A program made the translations under genes and the position numbers. A stretch of 64,000 bases of DNA. Origin: Bacteroidales bacterium. GTDB taxonomy: Bacteria > Bacteroidota > Bacteroidia > Bacteroidales > UBA3663. Positions within the stretch are counted from its first letter, which is position 1; each line of letters starts with the position of its first letter. The notes under the pieces are model-generated. The model saw nothing but the letters and a program-made list of their open reading frames with translations. It had not been told where the DNA came from and searched no databases. Where the stretch lies: the NCBI GenBank assembly GCA_017449065.1, contig JAFSKF010000009.1, forward strand, positions 1-64,000, in the 5' to 3' direction. Below, in pieces: positions 1-8,817 of the stretch.

Positions 1-13
1 GCGAAAGCGGGTG

Positions 14-45
14 CAAAGATAGGGCTTTTCAGGATACCCTCCAAA
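14..45 (-). promoter_or_regulatory. Promoter for a gene beyond the left edge
   Basis: Read on the minus strand this is TTTG, 20 nt, then TATCTTTG, a perfect match to the Bacteroidetes -33/-7 consensus. It points left out of the window, so its gene starts before base 1. It also marks the end of the leftward operon that finishes at 188. Confidence 0.7.
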
Positions 46-187
46 TTTTTTCAAAACTTTTTCCGGAAATTCCCCGTTTTTAGCAGAATCCGGCAGGCAA
101 ACTACCCTCTTTTGGAATGCTTGAGTTGCAAAATCAAGAAAAAAACAAACAGGAAAAGGTTGTATTATAAAAGTGACGACTTGGAAT

Positions 188-1504
188 TTACTTCCAATCC
201 TGCAACAGCGTACGCTTGTCGAGCACATGCTTAGCTTTGCCGATAGAGCGCTCGATATTGCCGGGCTCCTTGATGTGGATGTTCGGCTTAATGCCGATCA
301 TGCTGACTATACGGTCGTAGAGCGGTTTGATGAAAGGCATCTGGTTGGCCGGATTTGGCGAGAAGTATTCGGTGCGCAGTTCGACATCGAGGTCGAATGT
401 ATCTTCGTTGTTCTTGCGATCGACAGTAATAAAATACTGTGGTGTGAAAACCGGGAACTCGGAAAGAACGGTTTCGATCTGCGACGGGAAGACGTTCACG
501 CCACGAATGATGAGCATATCATCGCTTCGACCCAGAATCTTACCGATACGCACGGAAGTACGTCCGCACTCACAAGGTTCGTAGATAAGATGAGTAAGGT
601 CGCGGGTACGATAACGCAGAATAGGCATAGCCTCCTTGCAGAGCGAGGTAAATACCAGCTCACCCTCCTCGCCCGGAGCAACAGGCTCGAGCGTCTCAGG
701 ATTGATAATCTCCGGATAGAACATATCCTCAGCAATATGCGTACCATTCTGGAACTGACATTCGCCGCCCACACCAGGACCGCACATTTCGGTCAAACCA
801 TAGATATCGATAGCCTTGATGTGCAGTTTTTTCTCCAACTCACGGCGGATGCCCCACGTCCAGGGTTCAGCACCGAAGAAACCGACACGCAGTTTCAGGT
901 CCTCGGCTTTGACATCACGGCTCTGCTCGATAACCTCTGCCAAATGCAAAGCATAAGAAGGCGTGCAGCACAGGGCTGTCGAACCGAAATCCTTCATCAG
1001 CATGATCTGTTTCTCCGAATTACCGGCCGATGTCGGCAACTGCACAGCACCACGTTTCATCGCACCGTCATGCAAGCCCAAGCCACCGGTGAACAAACCA
1101 TAACCATAAGACACTTGAAGAATGTCACCAGGACCGATATCGCCCACAGCCAATACGCGAGCCACGCACTCGGCCCAATTGTCGAGATCGTTCTGCGTAT
1201 AGGTACCGACTACCGGCTTACCCGTTGTACCTGACGAAGCATGAATACGACGTATTTCGCTCTGCGGAACAGCCTGTAAACCGTAAGGATATTCGTCACG
1301 CAAGTCGTGCTTAGTCGTGAATGGCAACTTGTAGATATCTTCTATACCGCGAATATCTTCGGGCTTGATGCCCATACGGTCCATTTTTTTCTTGTAAAAA
1401 GGAACTTTCTCGTAACAGATCTTTACGGTTTTGCGGAGTCTCTCACTTTGCAAAGCCGTCATCTCGTCACGGCTCATGCACTCGATTTTTGGATTGTGGA
1501 TCAT
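188..1504 (-). CDS. paaK: Phenylacetate/aryl-acid CoA ligase (first paralogue)
   Basis: Adenylate-forming ligase of 438 residues that activates an aryl acid such as phenylacetate or indoleacetate to its CoA thioester with ATP. The sequence shows the phosphate-binding loop SSGTTGKP, the motif IDIYGLTEMCGPGV and the C-terminal hinge region GRSDDMLIIRGVNVFPSQIE, all typical of the PaaK family, and the length is normal. It is the last gene of the leftward cluster and a second divergent copy lies at 2445-3779. Beside IorAB it could make, or in reverse release, the aryl-acetyl-CoA product. The exact substrate cannot be read from sequence. Confidence 0.93.
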   Translation of the reverse strand: MIHNPKIECMSRDEMTALQSERLRKTVKICYEKVPFYKKKMDRMGIKPEDIRGIEDIYKLPFTTKHDLRDEYPYGLQAVPQSEIRRIHASSGTTGKPVVGTYTQNDLDNWAECVARVLAVGDIGPGDILQVSYGYGLFTGGLGLHDGAMKRGAVQLPTSAGNSEKQIMLMKDFGSTALCCTPSYALHLAEVIEQSRDVKAEDLKLRVGFFGAEPWTWGIRRELEKKLHIKAIDIYGLTEMCGPGVGGECQFQNGTHIAEDMFYPEIINPETLEPVAPGEEGELVFTSLCKEAMPILRYRTRDLTHLIYEPCECGRTSVRIGKILGRSDDMLIIRGVNVFPSQIETVLSEFPVFTPQYFITVDRKNNEDTFDLDVELRTEYFSPNPANQMPFIKPLYDRIVSMIGIKPNIHIKEPGNIERSIGKAKHVLDKRTLLQDWK

Positions 1505-1537
1505 TGAGTTTGTTTTATAAGGTTAGAAATAAATACA

Positions 1538-1951
1538 TCACATCAGGGCATCGAATTTGAATTCTGCCTGTTTCCGATAGGCCAAGCCCGTACAGCTTGC
1601 CACCAGGTCGCCTTTCTGATTCCAGACCTTCACCTCGCAATAAGGAAGTTTATGGTGATTGAGCGTCAGCGTAGCCTCAGCCGTCAGATGATCACCTAAC
1701 CGCCCGGAATTGTGATACGCAATGGTATTCTCAATGCCGAATGTCAGCAACCCGTGACTGTTCATGACAGCGGCCACCGCCAGATCAGCCAACGTGAAAA
1801 GAGCTCCGCCCTGGCACACATCTCCCCCGTTCAGGTGGCGCTCTTCGACCGTCATCTCAGCTTTGGCATAGCCTTCACGAATCTCGGTGAGACAGATACC
1901 GTTCGATGCCGCCATGCGGTCTTTCTGATTCAGAAATTCCAGCAGGGTCAT
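1538..1951 (-). CDS. PaaI-like hotdog-fold acyl-CoA thioesterase
   Basis: A 137-residue single hotdog domain. The segment HLNGGDVCQGGALFTLADLA corresponds to the PaaI/YbdB active-site helix region, and the length is normal for the family. Its start codon overlaps the stop of the upstream ACT gene by 4 nt (ATGA), which indicates translational coupling. Between two CoA ligases it would plausibly hydrolyse stalled or surplus aryl-CoA esters and recycle CoA. The family is well supported; the physiological substrate is inference. Confidence 0.88.
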   Translation of the reverse strand: MTLLEFLNQKDRMAASNGICLTEIREGYAKAEMTVEERHLNGGDVCQGGALFTLADLAVAAVMNSHGLLTFGIENTIAYHNSGRLGDHLTAEATLTLNHHKLPYCEVKVWNQKGDLVASCTGLAYRKQAEFKFDALM

Positions 1952-2388
1952 ATCGACTGTTCCATCAAAGATTTCAACTCCGACTCAGAAGCCTGCTTCA
2001 GCTTGGCGAGCGTAATCACCTCCTGAGCTTTGTTGGTCTGGTGGGTACGAAGCACGAGGATGCCCTTCCCGCCCAACAGGAAACTGTACATATAGCGCAC
2101 AGAAATACCTTCTTCGGCAATCACGCCAATGGCACGAGCCGCCATACCCGGTTCATCATCCACCACGAGGGCGAACACATCGGGCATCATCACATTGAAG
2201 CCTGCCTTATGCAGCGATTCATAGGCCTTATCGGGATCGGTGCAGAGCACACGGTAAATGGCGAACTCCGGCGAATCGGTCAGCGTAGAGGTGATAATCT
2301 GATGACCTTCCTCTTTCAAGACATCCAAAACGCGCACTAACGAACCGGCCTTATCATCGATAAAAACAGAAATCTGTCGTATTGTCAT
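1948..2388 (-). CDS. Tandem ACT-domain protein, probable amino-acid sensor
   Basis: A 146-residue protein made of two ACT domains, roughly residues 1-68 and 70-140, each with the start pattern seen in amino-acid-binding regulators (IRQISVFIDDKAGSLVRVL and DVFALVVDDEPGMAARAI). No catalytic domain is attached. Stand-alone ACT pairs of this kind often sit beside paaK and iorAB in anaerobes. A role in sensing an aromatic or branched amino acid to tune the neighbouring enzymes is inference from context. Confidence 0.88.
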   Translation of the reverse strand: MTIRQISVFIDDKAGSLVRVLDVLKEEGHQIITSTLTDSPEFAIYRVLCTDPDKAYESLHKAGFNVMMPDVFALVVDDEPGMAARAIGVIAEEGISVRYMYSFLLGGKGILVLRTHQTNKAQEVITLAKLKQASESELKSLMEQSI

Positions 2389-2444
2389 AATATTTCAATT
2401 TTTAACGGTTTGACTTGATCTGAAAAACACTTGCAGCAACCTGC

Positions 2445-3779
2445 TTATTGGTAAACCTTACGTTTATCAACCACACGAACCGCCTTGCCTTCGCTGACAG
2501 GCAATGTACCCTTAGGCACCAGTTTGACGATAGGTGTCAGAAGGATTTCGTCCTTCAGCTGACGGGTTACCTCGCGCTTCAGTTCCTGCAAGCGTCCGTA
2601 ATCGTCGGTGAAGAGTTCCTCCAACTCCACTTCGACAGTCATGTTATCGTTATCGTCATCGGTGGTCAGCGTAATCAGGTAGTTCGATGCCAGTTCCTTG
2701 AAGTTCATCAGGATCTTCTCGATCTGGATCGGGAATATATTCACGCCACGAAGCACCATCATATCGTCCGAACGGCCTTTCATGCGATCCAGACGGATGT
2801 GATTGCGTCCGCAGGCACAGGTTCGTCCCAACACACGCGTTAAATCGCGAGTACGGTAGCGCAGCAACGGCATCGCCTCACGACAGATACTGGTCAGCAC
2901 CAGTTCGCCGATTTCGCCATCGGGCACAGGTTCCAGGGTGTCCGGATTGACAATCTCAACAATATAATAATCTTCCCAAAAGTGCAAGCCGTTCTGCTCC
3001 TTGCATTCGAAGCCCACACCGGGACCGCACATCTCCGACATTCCGAACGAATTGTAGGCTTTCACACCCAGCATCTGCTCGATGCGCTGACGCTGCGCCT
3101 CGCTGTGAGGTTCGGCGCCGATGGCAAGCGCTTTCAGCTTCAAATCTTTTCGGGGATCGACACCGGTTTCCTGCATCACTTCGTACAAGCGTGTCACATA
3201 CGAAGGAACCGCATGCACAGCAGTGGTGCCGAAGTCCTTCATGAACTTAATCTGACGCAACGAATTGCCGGCAGCCGCCGGAACCGTCAGCATACCCAAG
3301 CGCTCGGCGCCATACTGGAAGCCCAGACCACCGGTAAACATACCATAGCCGGAAGAGTTCTGGAACACATCACTTGGACGCAGACCGATCATCCAGAGAT
3401 TTCTGGCAACCTGGTTCGCCCACTCGTCCAAATCGTTCTGCGTGTGCAGGATTACGGTTGGATTACCCGTTGTGCCCGAACTTGAATGCAGACGCACACA
3501 ATCGCGCAACGGCACACACGCCAGTCCGAACGGATAGTTCTCGCGCAAATCCTGCTTAGTGGTAAACGGCAGTTTGCGAACATCGGCAACCGTCTGGATG
3601 CTCTCCGGAGTGATGTCTGCCTCAGCAAGCCGTTTCTTATAAACGGGATTCTTCTGGCAGCGCTTAATAGTATCGCGCAAACGTTCCACCTGCAAAGCCT
3701 CGATCTGCTCGCGGGTCATGGTCTCGTGCTCTTGGTCGAAGTATTCGCACGAATCGTCTGGTACGGGAAATTTTGACAT
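2445..3779 (-). CDS. paaK: Phenylacetate/aryl-acid CoA ligase (second paralogue)
   Basis: PaaK-family adenylate-forming ligase of 444 residues with the loop SSSGTTGNPT, the motif SFGMSEMCGPGVGFEC and the C-terminal GRSDDMMVLRGVNIFPIQIE. It is clearly homologous to the copy at 188-1504 but diverged along its length, so the two probably prefer different aryl acids rather than being a recent duplication. It follows iorB by 37 nt and precedes the ACT gene by 56 nt, all on the minus strand and probably co-transcribed. Confidence 0.93.
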   Translation of the reverse strand: MSKFPVPDDSCEYFDQEHETMTREQIEALQVERLRDTIKRCQKNPVYKKRLAEADITPESIQTVADVRKLPFTTKQDLRENYPFGLACVPLRDCVRLHSSSGTTGNPTVILHTQNDLDEWANQVARNLWMIGLRPSDVFQNSSGYGMFTGGLGFQYGAERLGMLTVPAAAGNSLRQIKFMKDFGTTAVHAVPSYVTRLYEVMQETGVDPRKDLKLKALAIGAEPHSEAQRQRIEQMLGVKAYNSFGMSEMCGPGVGFECKEQNGLHFWEDYYIVEIVNPDTLEPVPDGEIGELVLTSICREAMPLLRYRTRDLTRVLGRTCACGRNHIRLDRMKGRSDDMMVLRGVNIFPIQIEKILMNFKELASNYLITLTTDDDNDNMTVEVELEELFTDDYGRLQELKREVTRQLKDEILLTPIVKLVPKGTLPVSEGKAVRVVDKRKVYQ

Positions 3780-3816
3780 GATTAATTGTTTTGTTTCTCA
3801 ATAATTACATTTAAGC

Positions 3817-4392
3817 TTATTTCACTGCAGCAACACCGGCATCGAAAGCCTTCAAGTTGGCCTCCACGACAGCCTCACCCTTACGGGCAAAGACGGTAGC
3901 GATGGCACTGCGTAACTGACCCACCGAAAGGATCTCCAGATAAGGGGCAGCCATTCCGAGCAGCACCATATTGGCACCACGCGCATTGCCGCAATCCTTG
4001 GCAACGGTCTCGATGTCGAGTTTGGCCACCGATGGAAGTGCGTCAAGTTCGGCATTGAGCGCTGCCTCGTCCGGATAGTTGGGGATATTGACGAAAGGCT
4101 TGCTGCTGGTAACAATAGTGCCCTTAGGCGACAGATAAGCCAGATAGCGCAAACTCTCCATAGGCTCCATCGAAATGATAACATCGGCTCCTGCCTGAGG
4201 AATCAGGTCGCTCCAGATGGATTCGGTCGAGAGTCGCAGGTTCGACTGTACATCACCGCCACGCTGACTCATGCCGTGCACTTCGGCCTGCTTGAGGTTT
4301 ACGCCTGCTTTGGTGGCTGCCTCGCCGATGATGGTGGCGATACTGAGGATTCCCTGACCGCCTACACCGCACAGAATTATATCTTTCTTCAT
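3817..4392 (-). CDS. iorB: Indolepyruvate ferredoxin oxidoreductase, beta subunit
   Basis: A 191-residue gamma-type 2-oxoacid:acceptor oxidoreductase domain. The N-terminus KKDIILCGVGGQGILSIATI carries the glycine-rich motif of IorB/PorG proteins. With IorA it oxidatively decarboxylates aryl pyruvates (indolepyruvate, phenylpyruvate, hydroxyphenylpyruvate) to aryl-acetyl-CoA. It starts 23 nt after the iorA stop on the same strand. Confidence 0.95.
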   Translation of the reverse strand: MKKDIILCGVGGQGILSIATIIGEAATKAGVNLKQAEVHGMSQRGGDVQSNLRLSTESIWSDLIPQAGADVIISMEPMESLRYLAYLSPKGTIVTSSKPFVNIPNYPDEAALNAELDALPSVAKLDIETVAKDCGNARGANMVLLGMAAPYLEILSVGQLRSAIATVFARKGEAVVEANLKAFDAGVAAVK

Positions 4393-4415
4393 AGTGAAAT
4401 CTGATTAAATTTTGA

Positions 4416-6008
4416 TTATTTCGCAGCCTTAGCTTTGGCAGCCTCACGTGCATGACGGGCAGCTGTCTGAATACACTCACGACGTGGGATGATGACACTC
4501 ACACCCTCGTAGGCAATCTCATCGCGCAGCAACTGGGCGATGGCCGGAATATTCTTCGGCAACGGCGTAACCACATGCAGGTGTGCCGGATCCATACCTA
4601 AGCCCAAACAGATTGCCTCGAACTTGTTGGTACCTGCCGAATCCTGTCCGCCCGTCATACCGGTGGTCAGGTTATCGCTGATGATGACGGTAATCGGCGA
4701 GTTCTCGTTGATGGCATCCAGAAGTCCGGTCATACCCGAATGGGTGAAAGTGGAATCGCCGATAACGGCAATAGCTGGACGCAAGCCAGCGTCGGCGGCA
4801 CCCTTTGCCATCGTGATAGAAGCACCCATATCGACGGTGCTGCTCAATGCCTTGAAAGGAGGCAAAGCGCCCAAGGTGTAGCAACCGATATCACCGAACA
4901 CACGCGCATCGGGCATTTCGTCGATAATCTGACGCAAAGCGGCATACACATCACGGTGTCCGCAACCCTGACACAACTGCGGCGGACGTGGAGCCAGATT
5001 CTTGGCTGCATCGAAGGCAGGGCCAGCCGGTTTCCCCAAAGCTACTGCCACACAATCGGGGGTCAGTTCGCCGGTACGAGGCAGATCGCCCGTCAGACGT
5101 CCTTTCACCGCATAACCGGTACCCAGCAAAGCTTTCACATCCTGCTCCACTACCGGCTGTCCGTCTTCCACCACCAGAATAGCGTCGTTCTCGTCGGCCA
5201 ATGCCTTGATTTTCTTCTCCGGCAGCGGATATTGCGAAATCTTGAGAATATTCCCTTCTTCGCCGATGGCCTCTTTCACATAGTTGTAGCCGACGCCGCA
5301 GGCAATGATACCTAACTTCTTGCCGCCACGCTCCAACTTGTTGAAGACTGAGTTCTCCGCAGCCTCCTCCATCTGAGGCTGCTTGCTCAGCAGCACCTCA
5401 TACTTGCGACGCGCAATGCCCGGCAGGAGCACCCACTGGTCGGTTGATGGATTCATCGGATTCGTATCGCGCACCTCGCCGATCTCGACAGCTGCACGGG
5501 AGTGAGCCAAACGGGTCACAACTCGCAGCAAAACGGGTTCCTTGATGGCTTCGCTATAGTCGAAAGCCTTCGCCATCACATCGTAGCACTCCTGTTGGTT
5601 TGAGGGTTCGAAAATCGGAATCAGGGCGAACTTGCCATAGAAACGCGAATCCTGTTCATTCTGGCTGGAATGCATCGAAGGATCGTCGGCAGCCAATACT
5701 ACCAAACCGCCATGCACGCCGGTCACAGCCGAGTTAACAAAAGCATCGGCACAGACGTTCATGCCCACATGCTTCATGCAAACCAAAGCGCGCTTACCGG
5801 CATACGACATACCTAATGCGGCTTCCATAGCAGTTTTCTCGTTGGTGCACCAGCGGCAATGAATACCGCGTTCGCGGGTCAATGGATGGCCCTGTATAAA
5901 TTCTGTAATCTCAGTCGATGGGGTGCCCGGATAGGCATACACGCCACTAAGTCCTGCATGCAGGGCTCCCAGCGCAATGGCCTCATCGCCCAAAAGGAGT
6001 TTCTTCAT
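4416..6008 (-). CDS. iorA: Indolepyruvate ferredoxin oxidoreductase, alpha subunit, without a C-terminal ferredoxin domain
   Basis: A 530-residue thiamine-diphosphate enzyme. An N-terminal pyrimidine-binding module (residues about 1-190, beginning MKKLLLGDEAIALGALHAG) and a C-terminal TPP-binding module (about 340-500, with CQGCGHRDVYAAL, GDIGCYTLGALPP and the GDSTF...INENSPITV metal/TPP site) are complete. Archaeal-type IorA proteins are longer and end with two 4Fe-4S cysteine clusters; here the protein stops after VIIPRRECIQTAARHAREAA and a basic tail with no CxxCxxC motif. An electron-transfer partner must therefore come from elsewhere. The assignment itself is secure from the domains and the iorB neighbour. 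Confidence 0.94.
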   Translation of the reverse strand: MKKLLLGDEAIALGALHAGLSGVYAYPGTPSTEITEFIQGHPLTRERGIHCRWCTNEKTAMEAALGMSYAGKRALVCMKHVGMNVCADAFVNSAVTGVHGGLVVLAADDPSMHSSQNEQDSRFYGKFALIPIFEPSNQQECYDVMAKAFDYSEAIKEPVLLRVVTRLAHSRAAVEIGEVRDTNPMNPSTDQWVLLPGIARRKYEVLLSKQPQMEEAAENSVFNKLERGGKKLGIIACGVGYNYVKEAIGEEGNILKISQYPLPEKKIKALADENDAILVVEDGQPVVEQDVKALLGTGYAVKGRLTGDLPRTGELTPDCVAVALGKPAGPAFDAAKNLAPRPPQLCQGCGHRDVYAALRQIIDEMPDARVFGDIGCYTLGALPPFKALSSTVDMGASITMAKGAADAGLRPAIAVIGDSTFTHSGMTGLLDAINENSPITVIISDNLTTGMTGGQDSAGTNKFEAICLGLGMDPAHLHVVTPLPKNIPAIAQLLRDEIAYEGVSVIIPRRECIQTAARHAREAAKAKAAK

Positions 6009-6069
6009 CGTTGGTATTTTATATTATATATATTTAAAATGTGTACAAAGGGGAAATAATCTTATCTGT

Positions 6070-7185
6070 TCAGAAGGCAATCTGCGTCTGGATCTGCACG
6101 CGGCTATACCGACCGTGATCCCAAGAATCGCTCCAAGTGTATTGTGCCTGCACGCGACACTTGCGGAAGAACCAGTATTGCAACCCGATCACCAGATTGG
6201 TCTGGTCTTTTTCGGCATCGACATGATAGTGCAAGTTGCCGGACTTATCGATCGAAACATAATCCTGATCCTTGGCACCGCAGAAGTAATCGTAGGAGGC
6301 GATGGCATCCAGTTGTCCGACAATCGGTACTGTGGTTACGACGTATGCGCCCCAGGAATGTACGTCGCCGTCGCGTCCGCCGAGCACTTCTCCACGCACA
6401 GAGAAGCAACGGTCTTTCCAGTAATCGTTCTTCCCGCCATTGGTCTTGTATTCGGCTCCGACGGTCCATCGGTCACGACGGTAAATATCGCCGACATTAA
6501 TATCCGGGCACAAGGTGCTCTTGGCCAATGCCGTACCATAGCCTTTCTGAGCTGATGCCACGAACTTCAAGCCTGCAAAAGGACGGTAATCCAACTTGAC
6601 AATCACATCCTTCTTATTATCCTGATCTTTCTTGTTGATGCCGCGCCCGTTCATGATTTCCAGATTGTAGAACAGATGGTCGTTGAACAGCTGTCCGTAG
6701 AAGTCAATACCCAGATCTCGTCCGTACTGTACGCCGAACAACGGATCGGAGCCGCAGCCGGTCAGATAGGTGGTTGCCTGACTATATACGTCCACCAGTT
6801 CGCAAGTAGTGGGCGAATATGGGTTCTCCATCGAAAGCTGGTTCTTGAACTGACCGAAACGAACCGTCAAGGCTTTGTTGTTCGTAATGCGATAATCGGT
6901 ATAGAACTCCTGCACCACGCTGTTGAAGTCGTGCATGAACAAGAACGACCAGCGGTCGGTAATTCTCGCCTTCACCCAAAGCAGGGTTCGTTTCACATCA
7001 AGCGTATTGCTGTTCTTGTCGCCCAGATTCGAGTATGTATAGCCGGCTTGTGCATAGCCGTTCACCTGAAAACGCTCAATTACGTCTTTCATCCAATAGG
7101 CTTCATCCTGCTCTGCGGAGGTCTGCGCCTGCATAGGCAAAACCAGAAGCCATCCTGCCAATATTGTAAAGATAATCCGCTTCAT
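6070..7185 (-). CDS. OprO/OprP-type outer-membrane porin
   Basis: A 371-residue secreted beta-barrel. The first 21 residues are a signal peptide ending LPMQAQ, followed by alternating amphipathic strands rich in aromatic residues and a C-terminus ending in phenylalanine. The pattern around RTLLWVKARITDRWSFLFMH and VRFGQFKNQLSMENPYSP is typical of phosphate-selective porin O/P family proteins in Bacteroidetes, which are not restricted to phosphate. It starts 4 nt after the symporter stop, so the two are almost certainly co-expressed as an outer- and inner-membrane uptake route for the substrate of this cluster. Confidence 0.85.
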   Translation of the reverse strand: MKRIIFTILAGWLLVLPMQAQTSAEQDEAYWMKDVIERFQVNGYAQAGYTYSNLGDKNSNTLDVKRTLLWVKARITDRWSFLFMHDFNSVVQEFYTDYRITNNKALTVRFGQFKNQLSMENPYSPTTCELVDVYSQATTYLTGCGSDPLFGVQYGRDLGIDFYGQLFNDHLFYNLEIMNGRGINKKDQDNKKDVIVKLDYRPFAGLKFVASAQKGYGTALAKSTLCPDINVGDIYRRDRWTVGAEYKTNGGKNDYWKDRCFSVRGEVLGGRDGDVHSWGAYVVTTVPIVGQLDAIASYDYFCGAKDQDYVSIDKSGNLHYHVDAEKDQTNLVIGLQYWFFRKCRVQAQYTWSDSWDHGRYSRVQIQTQIAF

Positions 7186-7189
7186 GGTC

Positions 7190-8752
7190 TTACTTATTAT
7201 AGCATTTGAAAATATTATTCAGTTTCTCAGCCTTCATCTTGGGAGTGAGCAGCGATACCAGAGGAACCACCACAAAACCACCCAACATGGCTACGGCACC
7301 ACAGTCGATCGGATTCATCAGAGCATTGCCCAACATCATGTTCACCAACGTCAGACCCACGCCCCAAACGAAGCAAGCCCAAACAGCAGCCTTGGTCACA
7401 CCCTTCCAATACAAGCCCAACAGGAAAGGAGCCAGGAAAGCACCGGCCAATGCGCCCCATGAAATACCCATCAGCTGGGCAATGAACTGCGGCGGATTCA
7501 GAGCGATCATCAGACTGATAACGATGAAGAACACAATCAGCACGCGCATGATAACCACCTTGCGGCGCTCAATCTTTTCGGCCACCATATCGTCGATGGT
7601 TCCTTCGGGAGCCTCATCGGGCAAGGTTTTCTTATCGCGATAAATCAGGTCGAGGGTCATAGTCGATGACGAAGTGAGCACCAGCGAAGCCAACGTGGAC
7701 ATCGAAGCCGACAACACCAGAAGCACCACAATGGCAATCAGGGCATCAGGCAACGTTTCGAGCATCGATGGCACAATCGAATCGTAAGCATATTTGCCGC
7801 TGGGCGAAATGGCGGGTTCCGGATACAGACGTCCGAAGCCTCCCAAGAAATAGCATCCTCCGGCTACCACTAAAGCGAAAATCGTAGAAATCACAGTTCC
7901 GCGACGAATAGCAGCATTGTCGGTAATTGAATAGAACTTACCCACCATCTGCGGCAAGCCCCAGGTGCCTAACGAAGTCAGCACCACAACGCCCAAAAGA
8001 CTCAAGGCATTCGGGCCGAACCATGAGGCAAAGTCGCCCGGTTGGAAGTTAGCGAACAAACCGGCTTTATCGGTTGCCAGATCGTGAGCGGTCGGCACAC
8101 ATTCGCCCATTTTGCGAACGGCATCCGTCAAACCGCCCTGATTGCCCAAGACAACGGCAATCACCGTCACGATGCCGAACAGCATGATGATTCCCTGAAT
8201 GAAATCGTTGATTGCGGTGGCTTTGTAGCCGCCCAAAATCACATAAACGGCTGTCAGGAGCGCCATAATCATGGCACAATACTCATACGGAATACCAAAG
8301 CCCATTTCAAAAAGCTTCGAGATACCCATATAGACACCTGCGGTATAGGGAATCAGGAAAATAAAGGCGATGATGGAAGCGGTCACACGCAGACTTTGGC
8401 TGTCGAAGCGCGAACCGAAGAAGTCGGGCATCGTGCGGCTTTGAATATGCTGCGTCATCAAACGGGTGCGCCGAGCCAGAATCAGCCAAGCCAGCAACGA
8501 TCCCACCAGCGCATTTCCGATACCGATCCAGGTGGAAGCCAAACCGTACTTCCATCCGAACTGACCGGCATAACCCACAAACACTACGGCCGAAAAATAA
8601 GAAGTACCATAGGCAAAGGCTGTGAGCCATCCGCCCACAGAACGCCCGCCCAACACAAAGCCTTCGACCGAGGAGGCCTGTTTACGGGAGTAGATTCCAA
8701 CTGCGACCGTTATTCCGAAGAACAAAAGGGTCAAAAGAATCTTAATAAGCAT
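7190..8752 (-). CDS. Sodium:solute symporter (SSS family)
   Basis: A 520-residue inner-membrane transporter with about 13 hydrophobic segments. The conserved GGRSVGGWLTAFAYGTSYFS and GIGNALVGSLLAWLILARRT regions and the long TM run through residue 500 are typical of SSS proteins such as PutP and PanF. The downstream porin (4-nt gap) and iorAB suggest an organic acid or amino acid as substrate; the sequence does not specify which. It follows trpS by 65 nt on the same strand, and no clear -7 element was seen in that gap, so read-through from trpS is possible. Confidence 0.92.
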   Translation of the reverse strand: MLIKILLTLLFFGITVAVGIYSRKQASSVEGFVLGGRSVGGWLTAFAYGTSYFSAVVFVGYAGQFGWKYGLASTWIGIGNALVGSLLAWLILARRTRLMTQHIQSRTMPDFFGSRFDSQSLRVTASIIAFIFLIPYTAGVYMGISKLFEMGFGIPYEYCAMIMALLTAVYVILGGYKATAINDFIQGIIMLFGIVTVIAVVLGNQGGLTDAVRKMGECVPTAHDLATDKAGLFANFQPGDFASWFGPNALSLLGVVVLTSLGTWGLPQMVGKFYSITDNAAIRRGTVISTIFALVVAGGCYFLGGFGRLYPEPAISPSGKYAYDSIVPSMLETLPDALIAIVVLLVLSASMSTLASLVLTSSSTMTLDLIYRDKKTLPDEAPEGTIDDMVAEKIERRKVVIMRVLIVFFIVISLMIALNPPQFIAQLMGISWGALAGAFLAPFLLGLYWKGVTKAAVWACFVWGVGLTLVNMMLGNALMNPIDCGAVAMLGGFVVVPLVSLLTPKMKAEKLNNIFKCYNK

Positions 8753-8817
8753 AAGACAACGAGGTTAGAAATTAATAATATTTTGTAATTTGTAATTCGA
8801 ATTTTTGTAATTATAAA

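Noticed and set aside
173-1234. Long open frame on the plus strand (353 codons)
   Set aside because: Lies fully antisense to the first paaK gene, which has clear family motifs; a high-G+C shadow frame.
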